Notes: generated by a model not told the origin, from the letters alone. DNA of 64,000 bases from Isoetes taiwanensis (GCA_021234155.1 JAJEKV010000017.1:3696792-3760791); one strand, 5' to 3'; shown: positions 41,407 to 54,404, numbered from the stretch's first letter. Numbers and translations: made by a program.

Positions 41407-44042
41407 CACTAGAGTTGTCCCAGGGACCATTTCTGGAAATGGTCCACCATACCCCCTGCCACTTAAACCGATATATCTCACAAGAGAAATTTTAATTTTA
41501 AAATATATTACCACTATTTGAGTCTTCACTTGATTCTTAACGACCTGTGAGAATTTCAAGACCACTGGATTCACCTTTATATTGGTATGATTGTTCAAAC
41601 TTTGAAGAATTTGGCAGTTTTTACAGCATTCTGGAACTGCATTCTTCAATTTTCTAGCATAAAATTGTCTAAACCTTGCTAAATATGAAATTAATTGACA
41701 TATTATGATAAAGCATGTCAATTTGCATGTTTCCATGTTTTGCCACTATCATTTGATATCAATTGAAGTCGCCAAACCCTATTTTGCTTAAAAATGCTGC
41801 ATGAGGTTCAAGAATTATTTCTCTCTTATTATTACAAGTTTTGACTTAATTTTTGCGACAATGAGTCCTTAACTAGACAAGCTATAGTCCAAGGAATTTT
41901 GTTTATGTTTATATGTTTTATTAGTATCATTATTAACTAAAGAAATTATTGTATAGAATTCAAAATAAAAATATGGATTAAAGTGCTTCAATAAACCCCA
42001 TCTATAAGTCTCATAAGGATAGTAAATGATGCATTCTAATTAACTCTATATAGGAATTTACTTTGTCAACATAAATATGGTGTAACTGGGGTATAACCAT
42101 GCATTATCTAGATCTAAACAAGATCTAATATAACAGGATGAACACAAAGAAAGGTTCCAAAGTGCATTGATTATACCCTTATAACTCTAAAACTCAACAA
42201 TAATGTAGGTAATGATGGTTATTGATGAATAGAGGACAATATCACGAAGTTTAGCCATGACTATAAATAAATAGATCAAAAGACTTTCCGTACCTGTTTT
42301 TCTAATTCATCTAAAATATTAACTTATTGCACTACATTTCTCCCATAAGCCTTTTAAATGGCTCAATATATGATAAAAAGTGATATTGAGGTCCTTGGTG
42401 TGGTCTTATTAGAAAAAAATTGAAGAAACCTACTTACTTTCCACTATCATAAAGTTAGACAATGTGTGGCTGCTCCAAAGTGTTGTAGTCTAAGTAGGAT
42501 CATAGTACATGTAGATCAACTTTTATGATAAGCTATAATTTTTGTAAATTTGAACCTTTGTTGGCAATAAATATCTCAAATTTCATGTTAGAATAATATA
42601 TTATACACAATATTTGAAAATAAATAAGCATGGACTATTTATAAGTCCAGGATTAAACCAACTGGATTGAGAAAATTTCTCTATGTATTTGCATTGGCTC
42701 TATTCATTTTGTTCCCTACAATGATATTATGATTTCTCGTCGTTTATAAGATAATCTTTGAAAGGTGTAAGTGGACTTTCTCATACATTCAAAGTAGCCC
42801 TTAACTACTTAATTTTGGTGCTTCGATATCACCTTTTAGATAGACAATCCTCTTTAATCAACTAATGTTATCATATATAATGTGATATAAACTATATTCC
42901 AAAGAATTGATTAAGATGATGATGGTCTTGACTTTTAAATAAGAGGTCGTGTGGATCAATAATTGGCATCGGCATAGCAGTCTATCTTGATCTTCTTTGA
43001 GTCATACCTTTTCATATTTTTCCTTGGTTCATCTTGCATTGCTATCTTAACTTTGAGAAGCTTTGAAATATGGTGTTTGAAGTTTATTTTTAAGGCACAA
43101 ATCTAGAGATAAAATATGGAAAACATTTGATGATAACTTGGAAGTAATACTAAAAGTTTTAGCCCAAACCTAGCAATAGATATTTTTTGTTGATAGAGGA
43201 TCTCATGAAATACTAATATCCTAAAATTCAGCTTGAGATTGAATAAGGTAAAGAAGTTATTGATTTAAAATGAACCTGTGGACCAGTAATGGTCTTAGGT
43301 ACAGAAACCTTTATTGATTTATCACGATCGTGCCTTTTGCTCTTTTTCTTTACTTGTTTTTTCATTGGTTTCATATCCATATAAGCATTCATATATGATT
43401 TTTTCAATGACATACTATTTCAATAAATTTCCTTCAAATATAACAAAATAAACATCAATTAAAAGTGACTTAAAATTGTTACTATAAGTCAAAGCTGAAC
43501 CTTCAAATTACAGGCGAACAAATATTTTTTATGCATGAAGCAATTAGTCAACTACTTATATACCAAATTTGAAGTAAAAAATCATTTTCATGCAAAAGTT
43601 ATAGAATTTTAATTGAAACAGCCTTCTGGGAACCATTATTGGTCCACAGAAGACAGAAAACTGTTTTGACCCTGTCATGTTTGACTGACTATATCTTCCT
43701 TTCTAGACTTCAGATTGGAACAAGGTTTTTTGTGTATTCATCCTTATCTCGTATAGAAAAATATCATTATAATGAAAAAAATCAAAAAAATCGTTTTATT
43801 GAGACAGTTTTACATTATGTAAACACGAAGCAAACTGGACTTGACCCCCCTTGATTCACCTAAACATAACTTTCAATTTTAGGGGTATATGCATTTTTAA
43901 CTATTTTTCCTGTGCAACATGACTGCCATATATTAACGTGTAGAAAGGGTTTAACTGAATTTTATGTCATTGATTTTATATGAATTTTAAAGCGAACTGT
44001 ACAAATGAACCATTTATGGTCCATCAAGGGACAACTCTAGTG
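41407..44042. mobile_element. piggyBac-type element (non-autonomous), TTAA target site, 15-bp perfect TIRs
   Basis: The left end CACTAGAGTTGTCCC (41407-41421) is repeated in exact inverse at 44028-44042. Both ends are flanked directly by TTAA (41403-41406 and 44043-44046). Subterminal palindromes around GGACCATTTCTGGAAATGGTCC (left) and GAACCATTTATGGTCC (right) also resemble each other, and related GGACCAxTAxTGGT phrases occur inside at about 43270 and 43632. An exact TTAA duplication is the mark of piggyBac-superfamily insertion. I find no transposase: internal frames are 60-70 codons and unrecognised. The CACTA start might suggest En/Spm, but that superfamily makes 3-bp duplications, which are not seen. 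The 2,636-bp interior is AT-rich. Confidence 0.72.
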
Positions 44043-44046
44043 TTAA

Positions 44047-45558
44047 GGACGATACAAATTTCTAGTTAGCATTTAACTGTTATGGAGGGAAATATTAAAG
44101 AGATTTTTCAATAGGAACACTCTACATTATGCACTTAACGAAGTATCAAATAAAATGATAGTTGTTGCAAATAGTTGAATATAAGTCTCTATAGCCAAGT
44201 ACTCTACTAAAAGCAATTTGCGAATGAGGCCAATTGTAGAGATTGCAATTACTTAAAAGAGAGGTTTAAGCATTCAATAAAAACATTTAATTAATTGTGC
44301 ATTAGACATATGCGACCAACAAACCACAACCCCAAAAATACCAAAAAACGGGGGTTTTTGGCATCATTGTCTTGCACAGTACTCTCTTACCAAATAGCAG
44401 CCTACCTAACCTGGGTACAAGTAAAGTATAATATGTACGGATATAATATAGATTGATTAATCATGCAAGTTGTTTAGGATTGGGTATAAGTATGATACAC
44501 CCTACCACAAAAAGTATTTAATAAAGGACTCTAACTACCTAGATATTGGGTACTTGTATATGTCTCAATAACTACTAAGTGTTAAAATGGATGCATTTGT
44601 TTTGGCCTCCAAATAGTATTATCTTTATCTTGGCCTGAACATTAACATGCTTTTAAGTTTTATTTTGAATTTTTGAATTATTAGTTGATAAAAACAAGAA
44701 AACAGTACCCATTCCAGATGTACCTAGCGTAGGTACTTGGCAGGTTGCAAAAAAATGGTAGGATGTAGCATACTTATACCCAATTTATATAATTTATGCA
44801 GTACATTTATTGCTTCAAGAAATTTGTCACCTTTTAATCGTATTATTTGTTACACATGGCTTGTCAATTAGATTCGGGAACATCAACAAAACATCTTCTA
44901 CGAGTGAACCACAAAACAAGCATAGATATTATCATCCACGCATATTTATTTTACATTTTGCTAGCTTATTTTGTAGCTTGTTTGAAGATTGAACTAACCT
45001 TTATGCTGCAATGTCTAGGAGCAACTATCTTTGTATTTATCTGGTGCATGACACTATTTAGGACATTTATTTGATAGCATAAACAATGAATGCAGCATAA
45101 TTCTTTCCGCTATTGACTCACCAAACAAGTTTTCTGCCTGATGGAGTATGTACAGGACATGGCAACTTAATAATGGAAAGAAGTGGATTTGATCCTTTAT
45201 AGACTAACTTTATGTCTTATACGCAATTTATAGATGGTCTAAATTGGTGAATGAAGGTTCAAAACTCAATCTTTTGCTTCTTTATTTTTGAATGCAGGGC
45301 CATCTTGCTCCGACGCTCTACCTTCCTCAAATGGCACTTTCTAACCAACTAGAACTTTGCTCCATAACCTTATTATCGGCTATAGGGTTTTCGTCCACCC
45401 TAATCGCTCTTTACAGTAGCTTATGTGATAAGTTTCCAAAAAATTACTATATTATATTGCCATATCTTTTTTATTAAAATGAGATGGTGTCGGGAACCGT
45501 GCCCGGAACATTGCATATGCAGACGCATGCAGCGTTCTCTCTCTCCTTGCAGCATTCC
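44047..45558. other. Intergenic DNA, no gene seen
   Basis: AT-rich. No frame here has recognisable motifs. Confidence 0.5.
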
Positions 45559-45582
45559 TTTTTTTTTTTTTTTTTTTTTTTT
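45559..45582. repeat. T24 homopolymer run
   Basis: A run of 24 T residues, possibly the A-tail of a retroposed sequence on the minus strand. Confidence 0.7.
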
Positions 45583-45624
45583 GCGGCGTTCCCTCTTCCC
45601 CTGCGGCATTTTTTTTCGTTGCTA

Positions 45625-45740
45625 AATATTTGAAATCGAGCTCTCTCAGCTCCATCGTCTTCAATATTTGAAATCGAGCTCTCTTTCAGCTCCATCGTCT
45701 CCAATATTTGAAATCAAGCTCTCTCTCAGCTCCATCATCT
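45625..45740. repeat. Three tandem units of 38-40 bp
   Basis: Units start AATATTTGAAATCGAGCTCT at 45625, 45663 and 45703 and each ends in CAGCTCCATCxTCT. Confidence 0.8.
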
Positions 45741-45888
45741 CAATGGGACTATTCTGAGTTTATGTGGTATGGCTAGTTGGGTTACTCAAGGATTTCCAGC
45801 AGATGCACGACTACAAAGCAAGCTTAAGAAGGGTTTATAAGGGTTTAATTTGTTACAATATCTTTGCCTTTCTTTCATGTTTCAAAGG

Positions 45889-46035
45889 CTTCAAAAGCAA
45901 CTGACATTGGATCGAGAAGCTGGTTTGAGTGTGACGCTGGAAAGAAGGGGTAACGACTTTGCCATGGCACACTTTGGGGCAACGAAATGGGGAACCGCCA
46001 TAGTCAGAGCTGCATCAGAGGAGCTTGGGAGTTAA
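45889..46035 (+). CDS. Exon-like coding end, unrecognised
   Basis: The frame reads QRLQKQLTLDREAGLSVTLE, RRGNDFAMAHFGATKWGT, AIVRAASEELGS and then TAA at 46033-46035. It follows a pyrimidine-rich stretch with TTTCAAAG that could be an acceptor. The composition looks like a conserved C-terminal exon. I do not recognise the family and found no upstream exon, so it may be a gene remnant. Confidence 0.3.
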   Translation, partial: LQKQLTLDREAGLSVTLERRGNDFAMAHFGATKWGTAIVRAASEELGS

Positions 46036-46970
46036 AATCAACTTGCACCTTTAGTTTCTTGGAGCTTTGATTACATGACAGTTTGTTATATAGGTTCGCA
46101 ACAGATTATGTTACAGTTCTAATCAGCCTTTGGGCTGCATCAGGTTCGACATCAAATTTTTTCGATTTTGTTAACCACCTAGTGGTTAACATTGTGCACA
46201 TGCTAGGTGTCAGTGATGGCATACTACACTTGGCATGTTTAGGTTAGCATAAGTGTAGGGCTTAGATTTAGCTAGATGTAGGGCTCAGATTTGCTGACTA
46301 CATTATATTAGACTAGAGCCTCTTCAGATGTATTCAGGTTTTATCTCAAGTTTGGAGAGCCTCATTTGGCGCACGTTTCCTTCACTCTTTGTACATATTT
46401 GTTTCTCTTGTTCTTATTTTGTGGTCATGAGCATGGCAATTTTGTGGCATCCAGCCGTCATAGACTACTGCTACATGGTGTATGCCAAGAACTTACAATT
46501 AACAGTAGCGTCGTTATGCTGGGTTCGCTCGTGATCACTTTCTTGAGCCTTGTTGTTTTGTTGTTGTCCTTGCTGCACTTACCATCATCAGTTCTTGAAT
46601 ACTCCTTGTATATTACTCTCAACCCTTCAAACTCCCTTATTTGGCTCGACCAGTTGTTGAAATGGTCCGGCTGGAGACCCCTTTGTCAATCAATTCGTTT
46701 GCCCAACCAAATGTTGATGAAATTTGTCTAGAGGCCTTAGCAATTAGTGTTGTTATGAAAACCGTTTTCAAAACTCTGTTTTTCATGGTGCAGCAAGCTC
46801 AGTTTTACAGTCAAGAATTTCTGGAGTGGCGACATCGCTTCTCTCTGCAAAAAAATCAGGAAAATCAAGTATTCAATCCTATTTTTTTATCTTCTATGTG
46901 CTGAGAACATTATCAGAAAAATCATGTTGATTCTTTATTATCTTCTGTTTTATCTTGGTTTATCGGAAAT
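46036..46970. other. No gene recognised
   Basis: A 121-codon plus-strand frame (46366-46731) is Leu/Ser-rich and without motifs I can name; I do not call it a gene. Confidence 0.4.
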
Positions 46971-47084
46971 CTTGTGCCTTTGCACACCCAAAAATATTCT
47001 AAATCGTAGGTAGAACATCAGCAAGGAAGTCTTGTGCCTTTGCACACCCAAAAATATTCTGAATCGTAGGTAGAACATCAGCAA
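46971..47084. repeat. 60-bp tandem duplication
   Basis: Two units at 46971-47030 and 47031-47084 both start CTTGTGCCTTTGCACACCC and differ at very few bases. Confidence 0.85.
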
Positions 47085-47536
47085 GAATGCTTACATCGTT
47101 TGCATCTGCATATCTCAAGTTTTCCACGAAGATTTTTTCTTCTGATTATTGATAGAGGGCCAGCACTTGGCTAGCCGCCTTTGAGCTCATATGGTGATCA
47201 TTTGTAGCACCTGTACAACAAGTTCCAAAGAGTGCAGGGTTATTCTATTTTAGAATTCTGTAGAGAGCCAGCACTTTGATTAGCCCTCATATAATCGTCA
47301 GGATCATATAATTGTATCAACGACTACTCTACAGGACCGTTCAAATTACTTGCTGCTTATTTTCAAGGCTACTTCTTCCATCTCGTAACCTTCAGCACCC
47401 ACCGGTTCCTTAAGGTTACAGCCTTTTTTATTTTCAGGTAATTTTGGGGCTTTTTTTCTGGCGGAGCTGTGGCGGCGCCACCAACAGAGTTTCTTTGCGG
47501 CTGCCCCATTCCTCTGTTCCTCATCAGAGGCAGCAT

Positions 47537-47680
47537 CAGGGACCGCATCAGGATCTTCTATTCTACATCAGGATCTTCTATTCCGCATTAGGATCTTCTA
47601 TCCTCATCTATTCTGCATCAGGGGCACATCAGGGCCAGAGTTCTTCCTCCGTCCACATCAGGGGCTGCATCAGGGGCCTC
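47537..47680. repeat. Short degenerate tandem repeats
   Basis: GCATCAGGATCTTCTATTC-type units are repeated three or more times, followed by CATCAGGGGC-type units. Confidence 0.7.
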
Positions 47681-47916
47681 TATCGCCTAGATTAGGCAAG
47701 ATAGGGGTCTCCATCGCCTGGATCAAGCAAGATTAAGCATCAGGCTGGGAACTCTGCTGAGAAAGGTCGAAAATTCTGTTGAGAAGAACTGCCATAACAA
47801 TCAAGAGTATGTTTTCATTCTTCATCTTTGTAGCATCTGATGCATTCTTCATCTCTGCAGCCGGATTTGCAAGATCAAACATGAATTTGGGGGAATCGAC
47901 GGGTGTAGAAGGCCAC

Positions 47917-48025
47917 GTATAGAAACCTACGCCACCAGAAGGTTTCTGGAAGAAACCTGGCGGCGCCGCGGCGGGCGCCGCCAGGTTCTTCCAGAAACCT
48001 TCAGGTGGCATAGGTTTCTTTATAC
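47917..48025. repeat. Long near-perfect hairpin, about 51-bp stem, 6-nt loop
   Basis: Left arm 47917-47967 and right arm 47974-48025 are inverse copies with about three mismatches and one or two single-base gaps. The centre is GGCGGCGCC-GCGGCG-GGCGCCGCC. An RNA from either strand would fold into a precursor-microRNA-sized stem. It could be a small foldback transposon, a young microRNA-like locus, or part of an inverted gene fragment. The strand of any transcript is unknown. Confidence 0.75.
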
Positions 48026-49607
48026 CTTCTATTGTTATTAGGCAGGTACCTGCAAATAACCCAATTGAGAAGCAGAGCTTACATGGCTACAACCTATCGA
48101 CTTTATCTCTGTAAAGCTTTATCTGTATACCTCTCCACAGTTCCTGCTAATACACATAAGAATTGAAGATTTTTTGGGCATATCCTGCCCATCTGATTTC
48201 AAGTCCTGCAAGCAATGTTCTTTACCTACACCAATCAACCCAGCTAATCAGACAAACTTGGGGACCTGCACATCTATTCAAGCTCTATCCGGCCAAGTTT
48301 AGGCAGATTTGAGACCACTAGCTAAGCCTTAGCAGTTCAATTTAGCAGACCTTTGCTATTGCCTTTTGTAAAATCCGAACAAACTACATGTGGCAGCCCG
48401 ATTAATTTAATTACCTCCAGCATTAAATTTTCATCATTCTATCTTTAGCATGCCCGATCCTGATTTGGAGGCAGATATTTTGTGCATCTGAGCTCGCTAA
48501 GAAGCCATCATTTCATCTGGAAATAGCAAGCTTGCAGCACCGCCATAGCCAACCATCAACAAAGCATGTTTTTTTAGGGCTCACTCCATATTCTGGGGCT
48601 TATGTCTTAGGTTGATAACGGGACACGCTGAGTACAGTTGAAGTTTTTGGTCCCCTCACACTCATGCCCATGGGCCATGCTCACGCTGAAGCCCACAGGC
48701 TACGCCCATGCCCACGTGGCAGTTAAGACCACGCCTATTATGTTCCACGGTCAAGATTGAGGAGTTAAGGATCATATAGTTGAGTAGGATAAGTATATGG
48801 ATGATAACATCCATAATGGGATTAGAAGGCATTTCTAGATATTCTCGTGAAAGGATTGCTTCAAGATAGAACTAAGCGTCAAGGATTGGGAAGGAAATGC
48901 ATAGGGGTAACTAAAATTATACACAGTTGTTAACAGACATCTAACATATTGAAACCACATGGTGAGATTGATCACCTCGCTAAGAAGGAATCATTATTAG
49001 GATAATTGTTGACCAGGTATAAAGCAAGTACCTCCAAGGAATAATCCAATCGAACGAAAAGAAGTAATCTAGCAAGTCCAAGAGAGTAAATAACTAAGAA
49101 AGGGTGAACCTCTAGAATACAAAATTGAATAGTGCATGAAAGGTACATCTAAAATAAGAAGTATATTAATCACATAGTCTTTTGAGACAAAAGGGAATTG
49201 TCATGATGACAAAACCTTGCGGTTTAGAATTATTCTAAATAATTCGGTAACCCATCGCTTAGGGATAGATATGTTAAATATGATGGCTGCATCCATCGTA
49301 AACGGTTAAATATGTTAGCTAAGGCTAGTAAATTAATGCGTTAGTTGACGGATTTTCCCCAAAATCCCCAAGAAGTGGCCTCAAGAGGCAAGAATCAAGA
49401 TCAATTTTGATGCTGCAAGATAAAGAATGAAAGAAATTTGAAGAGAAATCTTCGGCCAATAATTTTCATAATATAAATTGATGTGAAAAGATACAAATGT
49501 AGGAGCCCTCCATGTCTCTGAACCATGGACCTCTGATCTTGAACCAAGCAAGAGCCTGCCATCCTCTTGCAAGATTCGTGGATCAGGGAGAGAGAGAGAT
49601 CATTTTG
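48026..49607. other. Intergenic DNA, no gene seen
   Basis: No supportable frame. A local CCCATG/CCCACG-rich patch lies at 48660-48720. Confidence 0.5.
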
Positions 49608-50319
49608 CCTCTAATTTGTTAGATTTGTGAGGCTATGATACATCATCCATCATTTGAGTATTAGGTAATGTCTATATCTACACCCCTACACCATCTTTAA
49701 GGCCCCGAAGGGGCCAAAAAAATTTTTAGTTAACATAAACCATTAGCACACAACTACCATTAACATTATTAACACAAACCGTTGCATTTAACACATTTAA
49801 ATTAAAATCCCCCTTAAACCCCCTTTGGTTTGGGTGCATATTCACACGGGGGGTTACTCCGGGCAACGAGAGCTGTCGGATGGGCATATTTGCCCTTTAT
49901 TCCAAGATCTGGACCGTACATAGCGATCCTCGTTTGTGGGGTATGCATGTACAACGTTTTGTATACTGTATATTAAGCTTTGTAAAATACTATAAGGTTT
50001 GAGAGAATGTACTTAATGGTGTTAATTTTGTACATGTATTGTAAATTTTTGGGGCTCTGCCGCCTGCGTAACCCGTAGAATGTGAATATGCACCCAAACC
50101 AAAGGGGGTTTAAGGGGGATTTTAATTTAAATGTGTTAAATGCAACGGTTTGTGTTAATAATGTTAATGGTAGTTGTGTGCTAATGGTTTATGTTAACTA
50201 AAAATTTTTTTTGGCCTCTGGGGCCTTAAAGATAATTGTAAGGGTGTAGATATAGACATTACCTAATACTCTAATGATGGATGATGTATCATAGCCTCAC
50301 AAATCTAACAAATTAGAGG
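49608..50319. mobile_element. 712-bp foldback element with about 245-bp inverted repeats
   Basis: The left arm (49608-about 49857) starts CCTCTAATTTGTTAGATTTG and is matched in inverse by about 50078-50319 with few differences. The loop of about 220 bp is unique. The arms contain GGCCCCGAAGGGGCC (left) and a changed version on the right. There is no coding capacity. Long arms suit a Mutator-type non-autonomous or foldback element, but I see no clear target-site duplication. Confidence 0.75.
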
Positions 50320-50765
50320 TGCTCAAATTATAAAAACGCAAATATTGCATAGAATTAGACATATAACATTATACCAATATACGAATTTGAATATACGAGG
50401 TAGCATATAATAATAGAATTTATTAATAAGGAACAAACAGTTAAATCCTCTGTCGTTTTTTCTCCAAGTTGCCTACATCCATAGATGCATATAGCTTTGC
50501 ATTACGCAAGCATTTATAATGGTAGAAAAGGCCTGATTGCACAAGCTAGTGTCCTGTCAATGAGCTTATCCCTGGAACAAATTGAAGTGAGTAACTATTT
50601 CTATTATCCACAACAGAAATCATGCAATCTCATAGATCAGACAAACAACAATGAGAAATAAAAGTTATATTGGAATCAAAAGATTGTTCATAAGGCCGCA
50701 GAGTTTAAGTTTACCTGCAATCATGTTTTGTTGTGAAATTTTAATTGCTAGCTCGTGGCATAGAA
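50320..50765. other. 3' flank of the minus-strand gene
   Basis: AT-rich. Probably 3' untranslated and intergenic sequence of the gene whose stop codon is at 50768-50766. Confidence 0.4.
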
Positions 50766-51660
50766 TTACCAAGACAGGCTTTCTGCAAGCCTTCTAAACT
50801 CAGCACCAAGTTGCTAAACAGTAAAATCTTGTCTGTTAAGAATCATAAGCAAAAAAAGAAAAACGTAAAAAGATGTGCACATATAAACTACACTGCTTTA
50901 AATTGCAGCATCAAAAGTTTGTAACTTAATGACTTCTTTTGAACTTAATGTGATTACCGTAGATCTGAATGCATATTCAAAAATCCTCGCTTCAAATTGC
51001 AGCTCCTCCTCAACCTGTTCTTGATCCTCAAATGACCGCAACAAAAGCTCTTTAAAACTACGACTTATGCTATGTTCAGGCATTTTGGGAGGTTCTCGTG
51101 GCAAACCATCTTTTTCCCATTCTTTTTGAGGCTGATACCAGCTATCATTGGTTGCAATATAGTCATCACTCTTCCAGTTATATTGTGCAGCAAATGCCTT
51201 GTTATGCCACGTTATGGAGTTTGATCATTTTAATTTGCTAAATTTGATATATAAAACAATGTGCGTCTTTATGAAGTCAAATTAAATGCATGGAACAATA
51301 AATAGCAGAATCTTGCAGAAGTTACTTAAATGAACACCAGCGAGATGCTACCTAGTATTCGCTTAAAATAAAACAAATGAAGTGCTGCAAGATAATTGAA
51401 TGCACTGTAAAAAAGCTAATTGAAATAAGCAAGATAAGCTTCAATTTCTCATTTGGGAAGAGTGGGAGTCCAGCAATTTTAATGTGCATGTTATAAACAT
51501 GGAAATGTCCACTTGTACTGAAAGCTACAATTATCACATAAAATGGCCTATATATCCAAATTCTCTTAGCAGAATTGAAAATGCCATCGTGAGAAAATCA
51601 AAAGTGCATAGAAGGTTACCTCAAACTTATATTTTGCTCCTGCTTGGAGATCACTCTCAA
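50766..51660 (-). CDS. Last three exons of an unrecognised plant gene
   Basis: Three exons join in phase with GT-AG borders: 51660-51620 (ESDLQAGAKYKFE), 51197-50958 (80 codons: AFAAQYNWKSDDYIATNDSW, YQPQKEWEKDGLPREPPKMP, EHSISRSFKELLLRSFEDQE, QVEEELQFEARIFEYAFRST) and 50813-50766 (QLGAEFRRLAESLSW, stop TAA). The composition, a helical Glu-rich end, and exact phase make this a real gene rather than noise. I do not recognise the family. Upstream exons were not found in the next kilobases, although a stretch near 51930-51990 on the minus strand might hold one; the gene is therefore partial as annotated, perhaps with long introns or broken. Confidence 0.55.
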
Positions 51661-54404
51661 CTGAATCAGAAAACAATCATGGTAATGTAAGAGACTACTC
51701 AAAACTCCATTGAAGAGATCTTGGTAACTTGCTTACGATTTCGGGATCAATATATGCATAAACAAGAAAGGGTTCAGCGTATGCTAATAGTTTCTTTCAC
51801 CCTCTTTTACGTAATACAACAACATGGCCGGTCCCAATACAGCGTACATTAAGCCTTGGTAATCTCACTCCTCAACCCTAGTTTGTGTAAAGCGACCATT
51901 TTCTAGGGTATGACAATTACCTCAGGGACATAAACCATGTTGGCTTTAGAATTCTCGGTATCTGTTCCCGGCGCTTAGCATGTTTTGCACCATCTAGATG
52001 CGGTATCGAATCACTTCTTGAAATGTTTCAATTAATAACAAATCATGGTCATCCAAAACGTCTCACGAGCTCATCTTGTCTCATCGAATGGCCCAAATAC
52101 CACTAAATCGTGCGGGAAAAAGCGAAAAGCGATATAATGCTACATATTCACAATAAATCTTGGCCCTTGATTTGATGAAGATCTCCACCCTTGATAGTGC
52201 CATGTCATTGATCCTTGCCCCTTTTTTTGAATTCATGTTGCAACTGCATTTGTCCTCAAATCTAAGCCCTTAAATTTTAACAACTAGATCTAGGCCCTTC
52301 AATTTTTTTGTTGCCTCAGACCTTTACAATATTTGGCTTTGTAATTGACCCCCTTCACCTTTAGAGCGCAATTCTTCTATGTTGACCGGGATTTGCCAAA
52401 ATTTCGGTCAACAGTTAGGTAAAAAGCATATAACCTCTTAAGGTAGATAGAATAGCTATGATGTTAGGTGCAACATCAATTCGGGTTGGATAACGCCATT
52501 GAAGAGGTGCAGGACCATTTTCTTATGAAGAAAGTGGGAGTAGAAGCTCATCCACTCGTTGCCTTCTTGAAGCAGCAAGGTAACGTTCTTTCAAGTTGCG
52601 CGAGACTCTGTGCGCCTCCTCGATATAGAAGTTGACTTTCTTCATTAGAGGCCTTCTATTGCTGGTGGTTTTGATGGCGTAGTTGATTACTTGAAGTCAT
52701 CTATATCCTTTCCTATAAGCCTGAACGTGGTGCCGTTGAAAAAAAAAATCTTCCATCTTGAATTCTTTGTCTTGGCGGCTAACTGGATCCGATATTGTTG
52801 TGTCAACTCCATCAACGTCTCTCTCGTCGAGTCCTTCTCTTGTTGGTATTGTGTTGCCCAAAGAGTGTTGAGGATGACGTTAGGGGCAAGTTGGGTTCCT
52901 ACCCCCCAATCCTATCCCAAATCAATTTGGAAATAATTGGATAAGGGAGGAGCTACCCGCCACGGTACCCTGAACTGAAGAATGGAAGTCTTTCAAGATA
53001 ATGGCTCTAGCCAAGAGACCGGTTTGTCCTTAGATTGTTTGTGTTTCATCTAATCTTTGTATGACTAGATGGAGGGATAAATTCTCTTTTATGTGCTATT
53101 GAGATGATGATGGATGCTTTGTTATGATTATGTTCTCTATGTGTGCCTCCTGGGTGTTTGGGATTAAGGGTGGGTAGAGACCTGAAAAACTCAGTAGTAG
53201 TAGATATATTTCTAGCTAGAACCTTTAAGACCCAGTAAAGGCGGCTTGTGTACAAGAGCCCACCGGGCTGTAGATGCTATGATGTGGTTCAACACCAAAT
53301 AACGGTCACAACTGATGAAGTGAGGGCGGAGCCTTGCGTGGCTACTGGGGTTCCTACAGTATGCTAGACTTATAGTCGGTCACTAAGTGTGGGCCGGGTA
53401 TGGGTATCTCCACAATGTCTTGGAAAGGGGCAGACATAAGTGGGTCCTTAGCCTATGGCATTATAACTTGCCAACCACTCAGTAGTTCTCGTCTTTAAGA
53501 AAGGCTAGAGATTTAGTACCCAAAATTCTTCTTCAAATAGTGTTTATCGTGCAAGCTATAGGGCATATGCTCTGAAGCTACGATGATCTAATCCTTATTG
53601 TCTCTAGCTTACGTGTGCTCTTGTTTGGTTATTGTAGGGTTTAAGCACATACCCTTCCCGTCCACATGGATCACTACACGTGTCTGGACTCGGGTCTATT
53701 TCACATTGTTGCCCCTTTCACCGTTGGTGGAGCTCAATTGATTGTCGGTGCAAAATTGATTGACTTCATCAATCCATGCTTCCACTATGATTCCTTCAAG
53801 TCTCTCTGCCCCCTTGGAAGATTTGGAGGTTTGCATTCTTCCATTGTGCTGCAGTCTAAGCTATGTTGAATTGCTAACATAGCGTATTGTCCTTTATATA
53901 AGGTAACATAATTACGATATTTATTTCACACTTGCCATTAGATTAAAAATTTATATAATAGAAATCGTAAAGTATTGCCTCACATTGCATGACATTGTTA
54001 TGTTAAATTAAAATTAACAGAAGACATTAAATCTTGCTTCATACTGCATCACGTCATTAAGTTGAGAATCGAATCGCAAACGGAGCTCAAGGAATGGGTT
54101 TCCTACTCTTAAACTTAACCCCATCAATCTGAACAAAACTTCTTAACAGAAGTCAATATGAACCACGATTAAGCTAAATTCTTTAACCTAGTGTAAATTG
54201 GCTCGGCTTCTGCTATTGAACCAAGAAATGCTTATGGATATTTTTGACGCTTGACTTTAGCATGTACATACTGCTATATTCTTAAACTTGCTATCATGGC
54301 CCTCTAAGAGCAATATACCCAAGGTTTTTCCATCTAATCTAATCTAGTCGAGTCTAGTCTTCTTGTGGCATGATATAAAAAGTCCTCCTCTTCGTCCTCC
54401 ACCA
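51661..54404. other. No gene recognised
   Basis: Possible intron or intergenic sequence. Between about 52450 and 53870 the composition is less AT-rich and minus-strand translation shows broken coding-like pieces (for example EEAHRVSRNLKERYLAAS near 52600), which may be remains of a retroelement. Nothing could be assigned. Confidence 0.35.

Noticed and set aside
41407-44042. CACTA (En/Spm) element
   Set aside because: Ends begin CACTA, but flanks show exact TTAA on both sides and no 3-bp duplication; piggyBac-type fits better.
47733-48011. 92-codon minus-strand frame starting MPPEGFWKNLAAPAAAPP
   Set aside because: Much of it is the translation of the long hairpin at 47917-48025; the palindromic residues come from the inverted repeat, not a protein.
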